A stretch of DNA of 64,000 nt from JBGUVL01 sp964370395 (GCA_964370395.1 CAYJIZ010000003.1:62001-126000), one strand, 5' to 3'; counted from the first letter of the stretch, positions 9,317 through 18,563 are shown. The notes: a model not told the origin generated them from the letters alone. Numbers and translations: made by a program.

Positions 9317-9862
9317 TTATTTCAACAGCTCTACTAACTTCTTGGCTGTATTCGCATTACGTATTGTCACTTTTTGATTCACGGAAGAACTCGCAATTTT
9401 ATACCAACTTGTTTTCGATAACGTCGCGCGAAAAGCGGACCAGAAAATAACATTACCATAATGATCTACCTGTTCGTATTGCGCTTTTGCTTCTTTCACT
9501 GCAGCGTACACTTCTTCGATACTCGTATTTTCAACTAAAAATATCGCTTGATGAACCATTTCTTGTTCGTTTTCTTTATCCCACCACAGTGGAGCATGCA
9601 TGATCGCTTCCTGTAACTCTTTTTGTGAAAGAATCACAATTGGTACATCAATTTCAAATCGTTCTTGAATGAATGTGGCACATTGCTCACACATTTCTTT
9701 CTTATCTGTTCTATCACTCGAAAAAAGAACGTTTCCACTATTGATATACGTACTTACTTCTAAAAACCCCGCTTGTTCAAATGCCTCTTTTAAAAGTGGC
9801 ATTGCGACTTTGTTTTTTCCACTAATATTAATTCCTCGCAACAATGCGACATACTTTTGCAT
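9317..9862 (-). CDS. DUF1697 family protein
   Basis: 181 aa beginning MQKYVALLRGIN, followed by GKNKVAMPLLKEAF and YINSGNVLF, the hallmark N-terminus of DUF1697. The C-terminal RNANTAKKL is also typical. Function is unknown; the family is cytosolic. GAGGGGAAAG just upstream supports this start, 60 nt inside the longest open frame. A TATAAT lies at 9894-9899. Confidence 0.88.
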   Translation of the reverse strand: MQKYVALLRGINISGKNKVAMPLLKEAFEQAGFLEVSTYINSGNVLFSSDRTDKKEMCEQCATFIQERFEIDVPIVILSQKELQEAIMHAPLWWDKENEQEMVHQAIFLVENTSIEEVYAAVKEAKAQYEQVDHYGNVIFWSAFRATLSKTSWYKIASSSVNQKVTIRNANTAKKLVELLK

Positions 9863-9931
9863 ATTACTTTCCCCTCTTTCGCATCTTTCTTTCATTATAA
9901 CGTACGAAATAAAAATTAGCATCTACGTTTC

Positions 9932-9957
9932 AAAAAAAAGCTCCTACTAGAGGAGCT
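9932..9957 (-). terminator. terminator of the lipoprotein gene
   Basis: 8-bp stem AAGCTCCT / AGGAGCTT (9938-9957) followed on the minus strand by eight T residues (9932-9939). Confidence 0.9.
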
Positions 9958-9963
9958 TATCTT

Positions 9964-10590
9964 TTAATCTATCGCAATCACACACCAACGACCATCTAAG
10001 TCAATTACTGTAACGATTACATTTTCTTTTAATTCTTTCACATCCGTTTTATCGTAAGCGATACTCATGGTAACAACATACCCATTGTACACATCACTGA
10101 TTTCTTCTTCCGGTGTTCCTAATTCACTGTTTGCTGGAATGATGTCCGTGTATTCAATTTCTTGATTTTGCACATCTTCCACTTTTACTTCACTTACCAT
10201 TGGCAAGTTTTTCTTACCTGAGTCATTTACAATCGTAGCATAGTTAGAGTACACCATACCCATCGCAAACGTTTTGAATGCCTCTTGACGATTCGCTGGC
10301 AAATACGTTAATCCACCCACATCTTGTGCAGACTCCTTGTTTTTTAAGCTAAAGAAATCAAAAACAAAGTTTTGGGCAACAAGTGTCGCAATTTTTTCAC
10401 CATCTTGTTCATTGATCGCTTTTGTTAGCTTATTAAATAATTTCGCTTCTGCATCCGTAGGTGTTGCAGGTGCTGTATATATTTCATTTTGTTTAATTTC
10501 AACTTCTGATTTTTTTACTTCTTCTTCACTTCCACATGCACTTAGCATTAAAGCGAAAGAAACACAAAGTAAACATACTATTTTCTTCAT
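9964..10590 (-). CDS. putative lipoprotein
   Basis: 208 aa. The N-terminus MKKIVCLLCVSFALMLSACGS is a lipoprotein signal with lipobox LSAC, so the mature protein should be anchored by Cys19 on the outer face of the membrane. The rest is soluble, with a possible NTF2/DUF-like fold: an early helix with KLFNKLTKAINEQDGEKI and a beta-rich C-terminus ending DGRWCVIAID. No family assigned. Monocistronic, with its own extended -10 promoter and a strong terminator. Confidence 0.8.
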   Translation of the reverse strand: MKKIVCLLCVSFALMLSACGSEEEVKKSEVEIKQNEIYTAPATPTDAEAKLFNKLTKAINEQDGEKIATLVAQNFVFDFFSLKNKESAQDVGGLTYLPANRQEAFKTFAMGMVYSNYATIVNDSGKKNLPMVSEVKVEDVQNQEIEYTDIIPANSELGTPEEEISDVYNGYVVTMSIAYDKTDVKELKENVIVTVIDLDGRWCVIAID

Positions 10591-10611
10591 AAAAATCCTC
10601 CGTACTGAAAC

Positions 10612-10620
10612 ATTATAGCA
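10612..10620 (-). promoter_or_regulatory. extended -10 promoter of the lipoprotein gene
   Basis: Minus-strand TGCTATAAT, about 25 bp before the start codon, just after the preceding stop. Confidence 0.6.
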
Positions 10621-10627
10621 TAATCAT

Positions 10628-11767
10628 TTACCATTCTTCTACTATTTTTGCTAAGTAATCCTCAATGCCTTCCTTGTAAGTTCCACCACCCTGTGCGCAC
10701 TCACCATTGCCACCGCCATTGATGCCAAATCGTTCGCATATTTGTTTGAACACAGCTTGGGCATCATCACAACGCACGCAAATTTGCATTCTGTTTTCTT
10801 GTTTCCATAAGAAAACGAAATTTTCCTTGCTTGCTGCAGCATACGTATTCGACAACAACGAGAACGTACGTAAGTCCATTTCTTGCACTATCTTAAACTG
10901 TTTTTTCGTTGTATCCATAGCCGCGATTAACGCTTCTACATACTTGCTTCTAAACAATGTAATGTCAGCTTGCAAACTCTTATTTTCTTGCATAATATTC
11001 AAAATACCTAATTCGATGAAATCGAATGGTTGCGCTAAAAGCGTACCCGCTTTTGTAAGTGATTGGTAGTAGCGATCATAGTTATGTAACAATTGATCTC
11101 CACATACATAATTCAATTTCACTCCTTTTGCACTCTTTTCCCATCCTTGTATCTTTATCATTTGTAAATAACGTAACGATGGTACATGAATACAACCACA
11201 AGGAGTTGTTGTAATTTCACCAATTTTCACCATACGAATCTCATGGTGAAGTCCAGGGTTTTTAATATTGTACTTGCTCATTTCCATTTTTGTTGGATAG
11301 AAAATACCGACGCGTAAGTCATCACGAATCAATCCATTAATAATGACTTGTAATTCGTGCAATTGACGATCTTTTAATTCTTTCGCATCAAACTCAATAT
11401 CATTATAATGTGAGTGCAAATGATGCGATAATGTTTTGTAACCATACACATTTTCCATAATACCACTAATCAAATGTTGTGCAGTATGAATTTGTGAACG
11501 TGTGAAACGCAAATGAAAATCGATGGATAGCGATACCGCTCCCTCTAATTTCACTGGCAACAAATGCCACACTTTATCGTATTCTTTCTTTAATTTCAAA
11601 ACGCGATGTTGGTTAATTAAACCTTCATCACTTGGCATTCCGCCACTTTCCGCAAAGAAGATTGTTTCCTCTAAGTAATGCCAAAAGAACCCGTTTTCTT
11701 CGACTACTTCTTTCACTTTTGTTTTATATGAAGAAATAAAGCAATTATCATATAATATATTTGCCAT
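10628..11767 (-). CDS. alanyl-tRNA editing protein (AlaX-like, with DHHA1 domain)
   Basis: Stand-alone trans-editing factor related to the second half of alanyl-tRNA synthetase; family members hydrolyse mischarged Ser/Gly-tRNA-Ala. The zinc site is visible as HTAQH (H94, H98) and CGCIH (C190, H194). ESGGMPSDEG near 40-49 is the editing-domain start. A C-terminal DHHA1-like region ends in GGGNGECAQGGG. Length 379 aa fits the long AlaX class. I start at MANILYD (11767), where GGGGTGA precedes the ATG; the longest frame begins 27 nt earlier. Confidence 0.88.
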   Translation of the reverse strand: MANILYDNCFISSYKTKVKEVVEENGFFWHYLEETIFFAESGGMPSDEGLINQHRVLKLKKEYDKVWHLLPVKLEGAVSLSIDFHLRFTRSQIHTAQHLISGIMENVYGYKTLSHHLHSHYNDIEFDAKELKDRQLHELQVIINGLIRDDLRVGIFYPTKMEMSKYNIKNPGLHHEIRMVKIGEITTTPCGCIHVPSLRYLQMIKIQGWEKSAKGVKLNYVCGDQLLHNYDRYYQSLTKAGTLLAQPFDFIELGILNIMQENKSLQADITLFRSKYVEALIAAMDTTKKQFKIVQEMDLRTFSLLSNTYAAASKENFVFLWKQENRMQICVRCDDAQAVFKQICERFGINGGGNGECAQGGGTYKEGIEDYLAKIVEEW

Positions 11768-11831
11768 AAAATCACCCCAATCTATTGTTATCATTTTACC
11801 ATAGATTCGTATATAAAAAAAAGTTAAATCA

Positions 11832-11840
11832 TGTTATAAT
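11832..11840 (+). promoter_or_regulatory. extended -10 promoter of the methyltransferase gene
   Basis: TGTTATAAT with no clear -35, 28 bp before the ATG; AAAGGAG at 11854-11860 is the ribosome site. Confidence 0.65.
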
Positions 11841-11867
11841 GAGAACGTTTTTTAAAGGAGATGCAAA

Positions 11868-12752
11868 ATGAATAATAACTTAGTAGCACAACATTGGCAA
11901 GACTATGAATGTATCGATACTGGAAATGGTGAAAAATTAGAACGTTGGAAAGATGTAATCTTACGTCGTCCTGATCCACAAGCCATCTGGCCAATCGATT
12001 GTGAAGATAATGATTGGAAACAACCCCATGCACATTATCACCGTTCTAAAAAAGGCGGTGGAAATTGGGAGTTCTTAAAAAGAGTAAATGAACAATGGAC
12101 GATCCACTATCGTCATTTGGCATTTAAAGTATCTCCAACAGGCTTTAAACATACTGGTATATTCCCAGAACAAGCTGCCAATTGGGATTATATGATGGAC
12201 AAAATAAAACGAGCAAACCGCGAAATTCGTGTTCTTAACTTATTTGCTTATACTGGTGGAGCAACAATGGCTTGTGCCAGTGCTGGAGCAAGCGAGGTTG
12301 TGCATGTCGATGCGAGCAAAGGAATGGTAGCATGGGCAAAAGAAAACATGGAACTTTCTCGTTTACACGATAAAAAAATACGTTTTATTGTTGATGACTG
12401 TGTTAAATTTGTACAACGAGAAAAACGTCGTGGAAGAACTTACCATGCGATTATCATGGATCCACCTAGTTATGGTAGAGGTCCAAATGGTGAACTATGG
12501 AAGATTGAAGAACAATTATATCCATTAGTTCAAGCTTGTTTGGAAATTTTAGATGAGAATCCTTTGTTTTTCTTAATTAACTCTTATACAACTGGCTTTA
12601 GTGCTACAGTTCTTGAAAATGTACTACATGCTAGTGTACAAAGGTTCCATCCTAATGGTTCTATCCAAACTGGTGAAATTGGCTTACCAATTACAAAAAC
12701 AAATACTATTTTACCTTGTGGAATTTACGGGCGTTGGGGAAGCGAAGGATAA
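11868..12752 (+). CDS. class I SAM-dependent methyltransferase (RlmI/RlmK-like)
   Basis: 294 aa. An N-terminal small beta domain is followed by a Rossmann methyltransferase: SAM motif VLNLFAYTGG at 122-131, acidic VDAS near 147, and DPPSYGRG at 198-205, the catalytic/target-binding motif of the RlmI/RlmK-like rRNA methyltransferase group. The likely substrate is a base in 23S rRNA, but the exact position cannot be told from sequence. It lacks the N-terminal PUA domain of full RlmI. Monocistronic and divergent from the AlaX-like gene. Confidence 0.85.
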   Translation: MNNNLVAQHWQDYECIDTGNGEKLERWKDVILRRPDPQAIWPIDCEDNDWKQPHAHYHRSKKGGGNWEFLKRVNEQWTIHYRHLAFKVSPTGFKHTGIFPEQAANWDYMMDKIKRANREIRVLNLFAYTGGATMACASAGASEVVHVDASKGMVAWAKENMELSRLHDKKIRFIVDDCVKFVQREKRRGRTYHAIIMDPPSYGRGPNGELWKIEEQLYPLVQACLEILDENPLFFLINSYTTGFSATVLENVLHASVQRFHPNGSIQTGEIGLPITKTNTILPCGIYGRWGSEG

Positions 12753-12761
12753 TAAAAAAAG

Positions 12762-12792
12762 AAATGCGAACAACTATTGTTGTTTCGCATTT
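12762..12792. terminator. shared bidirectional terminator
   Basis: Stem AAATGCGAA-CAAC / GTTG-TTCGCATTT with a short loop and T-runs on both sides. It serves the convergent methyltransferase and HAD genes; the HAD stop codon (12774-12776) sits inside it. Confidence 0.9.
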
Positions 12793-13643
12793 TTTTCTAT
12801 GATTTCATACATTACTTTTGCTACCCCATCATTGGCGTTTGTATCAGCAATATACGTTGCACATTTTTTCACTTCATCACTGGCATTTCCCATAGCATAA
12901 GAATTTTTAAACATCTTTAGCATGCTGACATCGTTGATGTTATCCCCGATTACCACTACTTCCTCTTCTTTGTATCCATAAAACTTACAAACCTTTTTGG
13001 CCATATGCCCTTTGGTTGCACTCTCTGAATTAACTTCAAGGTTATGAGTAATCGAAGAAGTCACAACAATCCCATTGATTCTTTGCAATCTTTCTAACAT
13101 TTTTTCACGCAAGTGCAAATCAGTGAAGTTCAAATCTATTTTGGTTACTGGTTTCGCAATAATCTTCTCAATTTCACTTTCAAACACTGTAATTCCCTTT
13201 AACTTATCAAAAAATTGATCCGCTGCATTCCCTTTCATCGTCTTAAAAAACGGATGATTCCTTTTACGGTTTTCAAAATAAGCATCTTTTGTCGATGGAT
13301 CTGCATTAACATTACGTCCATCTTTCGCAAAGTAAACCGTATCAATAGCCAATCCTTGAATTAATTCAACGATTTCAATTAATGCCTTTTTACTAATTGG
13401 ATTACTAATTAACATCGTTCCATCATTATCGTAAAGTTCGCCACCATTAAGCGCAATGCACTTTGGTGTTAAATTAACTTTATCCATTTCATTCATAATC
13501 ATCAAATAATCGCGACCGCTCGCTGGCATGAAAGAAACACCACTCGCACGTAGTGCTGCAATCGCCTTTCTGGTTTCATCGCTAATGGTATGGTGTTCAT
13601 TCAATAACGTACCATCAAAATCTGAAATAAATAATCGAATCAT
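12774..13643 (-). CDS. Cof-type HAD-IIB phosphatase, paralogue 1
   Basis: 289 aa sugar-phosphate or cofactor phosphatase of the Cof/YidA group. Motif I DFDGTL (residues 8-13) gives the nucleophile Asp, ASGRD is motif II, and GDNINDVSML is the C-terminal metal motif; a C2B cap lies between. Substrates of such enzymes (FMN, pyridoxal phosphate, sugar phosphates) cannot be read from sequence. It follows paralogue 2 by 24 bp with a strong AAGCGGGGGA ribosome site, so both come from one transcript. Confidence 0.9.
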   Translation of the reverse strand: MIRLFISDFDGTLLNEHHTISDETRKAIAALRASGVSFMPASGRDYLMIMNEMDKVNLTPKCIALNGGELYDNDGTMLISNPISKKALIEIVELIQGLAIDTVYFAKDGRNVNADPSTKDAYFENRKRNHPFFKTMKGNAADQFFDKLKGITVFESEIEKIIAKPVTKIDLNFTDLHLREKMLERLQRINGIVVTSSITHNLEVNSESATKGHMAKKVCKFYGYKEEEVVVIGDNINDVSMLKMFKNSYAMGNASDEVKKCATYIADTNANDGVAKVMYEIIEKNAKQQ

Positions 13644-13667
13644 AGTAATCCCCCGCTTTCTTTTTGT

Positions 13668-14525
13668 CTACTTATTATTTTGTATAATTTGTTCAATCAC
13701 ATGTGCGACACCATTGTGCGCATTGTCTTTCGCAACATGGGTAGCTACATCTTTGATTGCCTGTGGTGCATTTCCCATTGCATATGAGTTAGGAAAACGC
13801 GTTAGCATACTGATGTCATTGGCACTGTCTCCAATGACCACTACTTCCTCTTTTTGGTAACCATAGTAATCGCAAACTTCTTCAATCATATTTCCTTTGG
13901 TTGCTTTATGGTGTGTAATTTCTATATTCAAAGGGGCGGAACTAGTTAAGTGAATTCCTTTGACATCCTTCAATAAATTGTTAATGCGATTCTTTTCACT
14001 TAAATTACGGAAGTGAAACTCCAATTTTAAAATTTTATTTGCCTTAATCTTCGCAAAATCTTTTTCTGTAATCATGTATTCCTTCAATGCCATACCTTCT
14101 ACAAAGGCACGCGCTTTTGCATAAGTTGTATCAAAAATACACATAAAGTTTTCTGTGTATACGTCAATTAACTTGTCTTGCTCAATTTGTGTGTAACTTC
14201 CATTCTCACAATAGTATTCTAGTGTTGCATCACTTTGCTGAATGATCGCATACATCGCATCCACCGCTTCTTCTTCGATTGGGTGTGTAATAATACTCTT
14301 TCCTTGGTTATCACGGTAATCTCCCCCATTTAACGCGATACACTTAATATTAATATTCATCTGTGCAATTGCCACTTGAATCGCTTCGTAGTTTCTACCA
14401 CTTGCTACCATAAAAGAAACACCTGCTTCTCTTAACTTATGAATCGCTGCTTGCGTTTCTGGTGCCAATTCATGCTTTTCATTTAATAATGTCCCATCAA
14501 TATCACTTACAAATAATTTAATCAT
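13668..14525 (-). CDS. Cof-type HAD-IIB phosphatase, paralogue 2
   Basis: 285 aa with DIDGTLL (8-14), ASGRN, and GDSANDISML near the C-terminus. Same architecture as the neighbour at 12774 and the gene at 18578, but the first motif reads DIDGT rather than DFDGT. First gene of a two-gene HAD operon with its own near-consensus promoter. Substrate unknown. Confidence 0.9.
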   Translation of the reverse strand: MIKLFVSDIDGTLLNEKHELAPETQAAIHKLREAGVSFMVASGRNYEAIQVAIAQMNINIKCIALNGGDYRDNQGKSIITHPIEEEAVDAMYAIIQQSDATLEYYCENGSYTQIEQDKLIDVYTENFMCIFDTTYAKARAFVEGMALKEYMITEKDFAKIKANKILKLEFHFRNLSEKNRINNLLKDVKGIHLTSSAPLNIEITHHKATKGNMIEEVCDYYGYQKEEVVVIGDSANDISMLTRFPNSYAMGNAPQAIKDVATHVAKDNAHNGVAHVIEQIIQNNK

Positions 14526-14548
14526 AATTTCCTCCCACGCTCGCTACC

Positions 14549-14577
14549 ATTATACACGATTTATAATGTTATGACAA
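14549..14577 (-). promoter_or_regulatory. promoter of the two-gene HAD operon
   Basis: Minus-strand TTGTCA (14572-14577), 17 bp, TATAAT (14549-14554). Confidence 0.85.
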
Positions 14578-14584
14578 AGCAATA

Positions 14585-14618
14585 AGAAAAAGAAAAGCAT
14601 ATCTGTTTTAGATATGCT
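14585..14618 (-). terminator. terminator of the met operon
   Basis: 9-bp perfect stem AGCATATCT / AGATATGCT (14596-14618) followed by a T-rich tail on the minus strand. The metH stop codon (14617-14619) overlaps the stem. Confidence 0.9.
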
Positions 14619-16968
14619 AGTCAACGATTGAATTTAATAATTCAACACTTTCCATTGCATCTTTCGCGTAATAGTCAGCATTGATTTCTTTGGCATATTC
14701 CGCTGTTAATACCGCTCCTCCAACCCAAATTGGACAAACACCATCAATCTTGCGTAGTTCTTGGATTGTTTTCTCCATGCTCACTAATGTTGTTGTCATT
14801 AAAGCACTCAATCCAATCGCTTTTGGTCGGTAAGTATGGAACGCTTCTACCACCTTTTCCACCTTCACATCTTTTCCTAAGTCAATGACTTGGTAACCAT
14901 AACTTTCTAGCACTACTTTCACAATATTCTTTCCGATATCATGAATGTCACCTTCTACCGTACACATCACAATTGGTCCTTTGGTTGTTTGTGAACTTGA
15001 AAAGCTATCCTTAATTACACCAAAAGCAATTTTGCTCGCTTCTGCTGATTGAATTAATTGTGGTAAGAATATTTTGTTTGCTTCGTATTGTTTTCCTACT
15101 TCATTTAATGCAGGAATCAAAATTTCATTAATGATTTCTAATCCTTCTTTTTCTTGCATCAATTGCTTCGTTGCTTGTGTTACTTCATCTTTCAATCCAT
15201 ATTGAATCATTTCTTCAAGTGAAAACGAGGACACTTCTTTTTTGTTTACACTCACTTGTTGCGATTGTCTTGCGATGTATCGTGTCGCATCCACATCGTA
15301 ATTGTATAACACATTAAACGCATCAATGGTTGCCATTAATTCCTCATCCATTGGATTGATAATTGGTAAATCCAATCCTGCTGACATTGCCATCGCCAAA
15401 AAAGTACGATTTAATAATGGGCGATTTGGCAACCCAAAGGATACATTACTTACTCCTAATACACTACGTATTCCAATCGAAGAAACTAACTTCACGGCTT
15501 TGATCGTTTCGTACACTTCCTTTTGTTGTGCACTAGCAGTTAATACCAAACAGTCAATGACGATGTTACTTTCATGAATACCGTATGTTTTTGCTTTTTC
15601 AATTATCTTTTTCGCAATCGCAAAGCGATCTTCTCCTTTAGGAGGAATTCCGTTTTCATCTAAAGTCAAACCAATCACAACCGCTCCGTATTTCTTAGCG
15701 ATAGGAAAAATGGCGTCCATTACTTCATCTTTTCCATTTACTGAGTTAATCAGTGGTTTTCCATTGTAGTAACGACAAGCTCTTTCAATCGCTTCTGGAT
15801 GATTGCTGTCGATTTGTAACGGTAAAGAAATGATTTCTTGTAGCATCTTCACTACTTTGTGCATGGTTGCTACTTCATCAATTCCTGGCACTCCCACATT
15901 GACATCCAATACGTGTGCCCCTGCCTTTTCTTGGGCAATTGCTTCTTGAATCACTTCATCATAGCGTTGTTCTTGCAACGCTAGCTTTAATTTTTTCTTT
16001 CCTGTTGGATTTAATCGTTCTCCACATACGACAACATGTTGTCCAAAAAGAACACTTTGTAATCCACTTGATACACAAGTAGTATAAGTATTATTGATTT
16101 TTGTTTTCGCTTTTGGTAACGATTGTTTTAGTAGCGTAATGTACGCTGGTGTTGTTCCACAACACCCCCCAACAATGGCAACTCCATTTTTCACATGTTT
16201 TATTGTTTCTTCAACAAATGTTTGCGCATCCATTTGGTAACAAGTTTTGCCTTCTACCAAACAAGGTAATCCTGCATTAGGTTGTAAGATAACAGGAATA
16301 TGCGCATGCGCTAACACTTCATTGATGACTGGTGTTAGTTCCACAGGTCCTAAAGAACAATTGATTCCAAGTGCATCCACTTGTAACCCTTCTAACACAT
16401 TCACCATTGTAAGTGGATCGCATCCAGATAACGTACGTCCATTCGCTTCAAATGTCATGGATGCAAACACTGGCAAATCACTGTTTTCTTTTACTGCCAA
16501 AACTCCAGCCTTTAATTCGTACAGATCACTCATCGTTTCAAAAAACACAACATCGATATCATCTTTTGCATACATGATGACTTCTTTATAAATATCATAT
16601 GCTTCATCAAACGTTAATGTCCCCATCGGTTCAATTAACTGTCCAATCGGTCCTAAATCAAGTGCGATGTAAACTTCTCGCTCACAGGCTTCTTTCGCCT
16701 TTTTCGCGTTGGTAACGGCTGCTTCGATTAATTCCTTTACAGAATAACCGCTCTCTTTCATTTTCAATCGATTGCACCCAAATGTATTGGTTGATATAAA
16801 ATCTGCTCCTGCATCTAAATAGGCATTATGAATACCTACTAGTAAAGATGGATTTGTGATATTTAACACCTCTGGAATATCACCCGCTTTTAACCCTGCA
16901 TTTTGCAATTGGGTTCCCATTGCTCCATCAAACACGAGAATATCCTTATGTAATCTATCTAATAACAT
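14617..16968 (-). CDS. metH: cobalamin-dependent methionine synthase without activation domain
   Basis: Transfers a methyl group from methyltetrahydrofolate to homocysteine via methylcobalamin. Domains in order: homocysteine-binding barrel (about 1-290, zinc cysteines in GINCSLG and GGCCGTT near 269), pterin-binding barrel (about 310-570, HVLDVNVG, DSNHPE), cobalamin cap, and B12-binding Rossmann domain with the axial-histidine motif GDIHDIGKN near 672. The ~784 aa protein ends after this; the AdoMet reactivation domain of E. coli-type MetH is missing and is encoded by the next upstream gene. Start chosen at MLLDRL, with GAAGGGG upstream. Confidence 0.93.
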   Translation of the reverse strand: MLLDRLHKDILVFDGAMGTQLQNAGLKAGDIPEVLNITNPSLLVGIHNAYLDAGADFISTNTFGCNRLKMKESGYSVKELIEAAVTNAKKAKEACEREVYIALDLGPIGQLIEPMGTLTFDEAYDIYKEVIMYAKDDIDVVFFETMSDLYELKAGVLAVKENSDLPVFASMTFEANGRTLSGCDPLTMVNVLEGLQVDALGINCSLGPVELTPVINEVLAHAHIPVILQPNAGLPCLVEGKTCYQMDAQTFVEETIKHVKNGVAIVGGCCGTTPAYITLLKQSLPKAKTKINNTYTTCVSSGLQSVLFGQHVVVCGERLNPTGKKKLKLALQEQRYDEVIQEAIAQEKAGAHVLDVNVGVPGIDEVATMHKVVKMLQEIISLPLQIDSNHPEAIERACRYYNGKPLINSVNGKDEVMDAIFPIAKKYGAVVIGLTLDENGIPPKGEDRFAIAKKIIEKAKTYGIHESNIVIDCLVLTASAQQKEVYETIKAVKLVSSIGIRSVLGVSNVSFGLPNRPLLNRTFLAMAMSAGLDLPIINPMDEELMATIDAFNVLYNYDVDATRYIARQSQQVSVNKKEVSSFSLEEMIQYGLKDEVTQATKQLMQEKEGLEIINEILIPALNEVGKQYEANKIFLPQLIQSAEASKIAFGVIKDSFSSSQTTKGPIVMCTVEGDIHDIGKNIVKVVLESYGYQVIDLGKDVKVEKVVEAFHTYRPKAIGLSALMTTTLVSMEKTIQELRKIDGVCPIWVGGAVLTAEYAKEINADYYAKDAMESVELLNSIVD

Positions 16969-17597
16969 GTTTGCCCCTTCTTTCTCAATCCACAATCACT
17001 GCGTTTCTTACAATTATCACAGGATTGTTTAAAACTTGTTTCTCCAATACCAATGATACCAATCATCGATTTTTGTGGTAATAATATATTGCTTTCTTGC
17101 ACAAATAAACCAATGTGTTTATCACATTGCAATAAGTTAGCTAACTCGCGATTTAACGCAATGTCAACATCCCCATATCCAGGGCAAAATCGCATTGTTC
17201 TTTGTGGTAAGCATAGTTTTTCTTCAAATTGATCGCACACTTCTTCCACATATGCACTCGAAACCGCATCAAAAACACTCATTTTCGCCATATCGCTATG
17301 CGCATAATATTTTGTTTTACGCTCAATGTTTTGTCCAAGTGTGATTGCTACAATCACGCACTCCTCACAATGTTCTAAAAGCTTATCTAAATCTCCATAA
17401 GCCAAAGAAATGTTAGTATCTGCAATCATCAATGGATTTTTATTCAATTTCACTTTTTTTGAAACAAAGGCAGGAGTAGCACACTCCTTTACCTCTTTGA
17501 TACACACATCAACTAACGCTTCTAATGCAGCATCTACGTTTTGGTTGTAACAACCTAAGTATCGCAACGCATTATTTTTTAACACTTGTAAACTCAC
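16959..17597 (-). CDS. stand-alone methionine synthase activation (AdoMet-binding) protein
   Basis: 212 aa homologue of the C-terminal reactivation domain of MetH, with the SAM-binding RFCPGYGD motif at 136-143. The family rescues oxidised cob(II)alamin by reductive methylation with SAM. The C-terminus has a cysteine cluster (C193, C196, C202, C211), possibly a metal or Fe-S site used in electron delivery. The start is GTG at 17597, inside the metF end (26-bp overlap), and the gene overlaps the metH start by 10 bp, which ties the two halves together. Confidence 0.88.
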   Translation of the reverse strand: MSLQVLKNNALRYLGCYNQNVDAALEALVDVCIKEVKECATPAFVSKKVKLNKNPLMIADTNISLAYGDLDKLLEHCEECVIVAITLGQNIERKTKYYAHSDMAKMSVFDAVSSAYVEEVCDQFEEKLCLPQRTMRFCPGYGDVDIALNRELANLLQCDKHIGLFVQESNILLPQKSMIGIIGIGETSFKQSCDNCKKRSDCGLRKKGQTCY

Positions 17598-18468
17598 TCA
17601 TGATCGTTTTACTACGACGTAAGATTTCTTTTGCGATGTGTGGTTTATTCATTGTATAAATATGGATACCTTCTACTCCATTACTAATTAAATCCATCAT
17701 TTGGTAAACAGCAAAATTTAATCCGATTTCCATCATTGCATCTTTATTCGTAGAAAAGTGTTCAATCATTGCACTTAAATCATAAGGAATGTTACATCCA
17801 CTTAGTTTTGAAATGTGCAATAATTGTTTTGCGTTTGTTGCAGGCATAATTCCTGCGATAATTGGCACATTGATCCCTATCTTTTTAGCTTCTCTTAACA
17901 AACGGTAGTAATAGTTATTATCAAAAAATATTTGTGTAATCAAATAACTTGCCCCTGCATCTACCTTAGCCTTTAATGCCTTTAAGTCGCTTTCTAAAGA
18001 ATCGGCTTCTTCATGTACTTCTGGATAACATGCTCCACTCAAACAAAAATCATCCCCATAGTGTTGCGTAATAAAGTCATTTAATTCACTCGCATACTTA
18101 AACTCATTTGGTGCTGTTTCCACAGCGTAATCTTTTGGATAGTCTCCACGAAGTGCCAATACATTTTCTACATTATGTTCTTTTAGATCGTCTAAAATTT
18201 CAACCAATTGTTCCTTTGTCGCATCGATACAACTCAAATGAGCGACAGACTCAATATGGTACTTATTTTTAATTAATGAAGCAATCTCAACCGTATTCTT
18301 TGTCGTTGATCCTCCCGCTCCATATGTCACACTAATGAAGTCAGGATTCATCTGTGCTAACTCATCTATTGTCTGTAACATATCATCCATGTTTTCTTCC
18401 TGTTTTTTCGGTGGAAAAATCTCAAATGATAACGTTGGTCTTTGCTTTAACAGTTCAATAATTTTCAT
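17572..18468 (-). CDS. metF: methylenetetrahydrofolate reductase
   Basis: Flavoprotein TIM-barrel reducing 5,10-methylene-THF to 5-methyl-THF, the methyl donor for MetH downstream. 298 aa, usual bacterial length. Recognisable segments are SFEIFPPK near 14-21, VTYGAGGST, ALRGDYP and YLITQIFFD. Ribosome site GAGGGAG. First gene of the metF-activation-metH operon, preceded by a promoter and an immediate hairpin instead of a SAM riboswitch. Confidence 0.95.
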   Translation of the reverse strand: MKIIELLKQRPTLSFEIFPPKKQEENMDDMLQTIDELAQMNPDFISVTYGAGGSTTKNTVEIASLIKNKYHIESVAHLSCIDATKEQLVEILDDLKEHNVENVLALRGDYPKDYAVETAPNEFKYASELNDFITQHYGDDFCLSGACYPEVHEEADSLESDLKALKAKVDAGASYLITQIFFDNNYYYRLLREAKKIGINVPIIAGIMPATNAKQLLHISKLSGCNIPYDLSAMIEHFSTNKDAMMEIGLNFAVYQMMDLISNGVEGIHIYTMNKPHIAKEILRRSKTIMSEFTSVKK

Positions 18469-18487
18469 AATATTTGTCTCCCTCTTA

Positions 18488-18526
18488 TAAAAAATAGTCC
18501 CACAAGCACCAAAGTGTGGGAACTAT
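18488..18526 (-). terminator. hairpin with T-run just before metF
   Basis: Arms (plus strand) 18494-18505 and 18515-18526 form an 11-12 bp stem with one bulge; six T residues follow on the minus strand. It is well placed as terminator for the HAD gene at 18578, but a promoter lies between that gene and the hairpin, so it may also attenuate metF. Confidence 0.8.
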
Positions 18527-18535
18527 GTTAAGACT

Positions 18536-18563
18536 ATTGTAAAATGTCAGATTTAAAAGTCAA
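18536..18563 (-). promoter_or_regulatory. candidate metF promoter, upstream of the hairpin
   Basis: Minus-strand TTGACT (18558-18563), 16 bp, TACAAT (18536-18541). Transcription would start near 18529, only a few bases before the terminator-like stem. Confidence 0.6.

Noticed and set aside
10628..11767. Truncated alanyl-tRNA synthetase.
   Set aside because: It has no catalytic class II core and a complete editing-plus-DHHA1 architecture with its own start site, so it is a genuine stand-alone AlaX-like protein.
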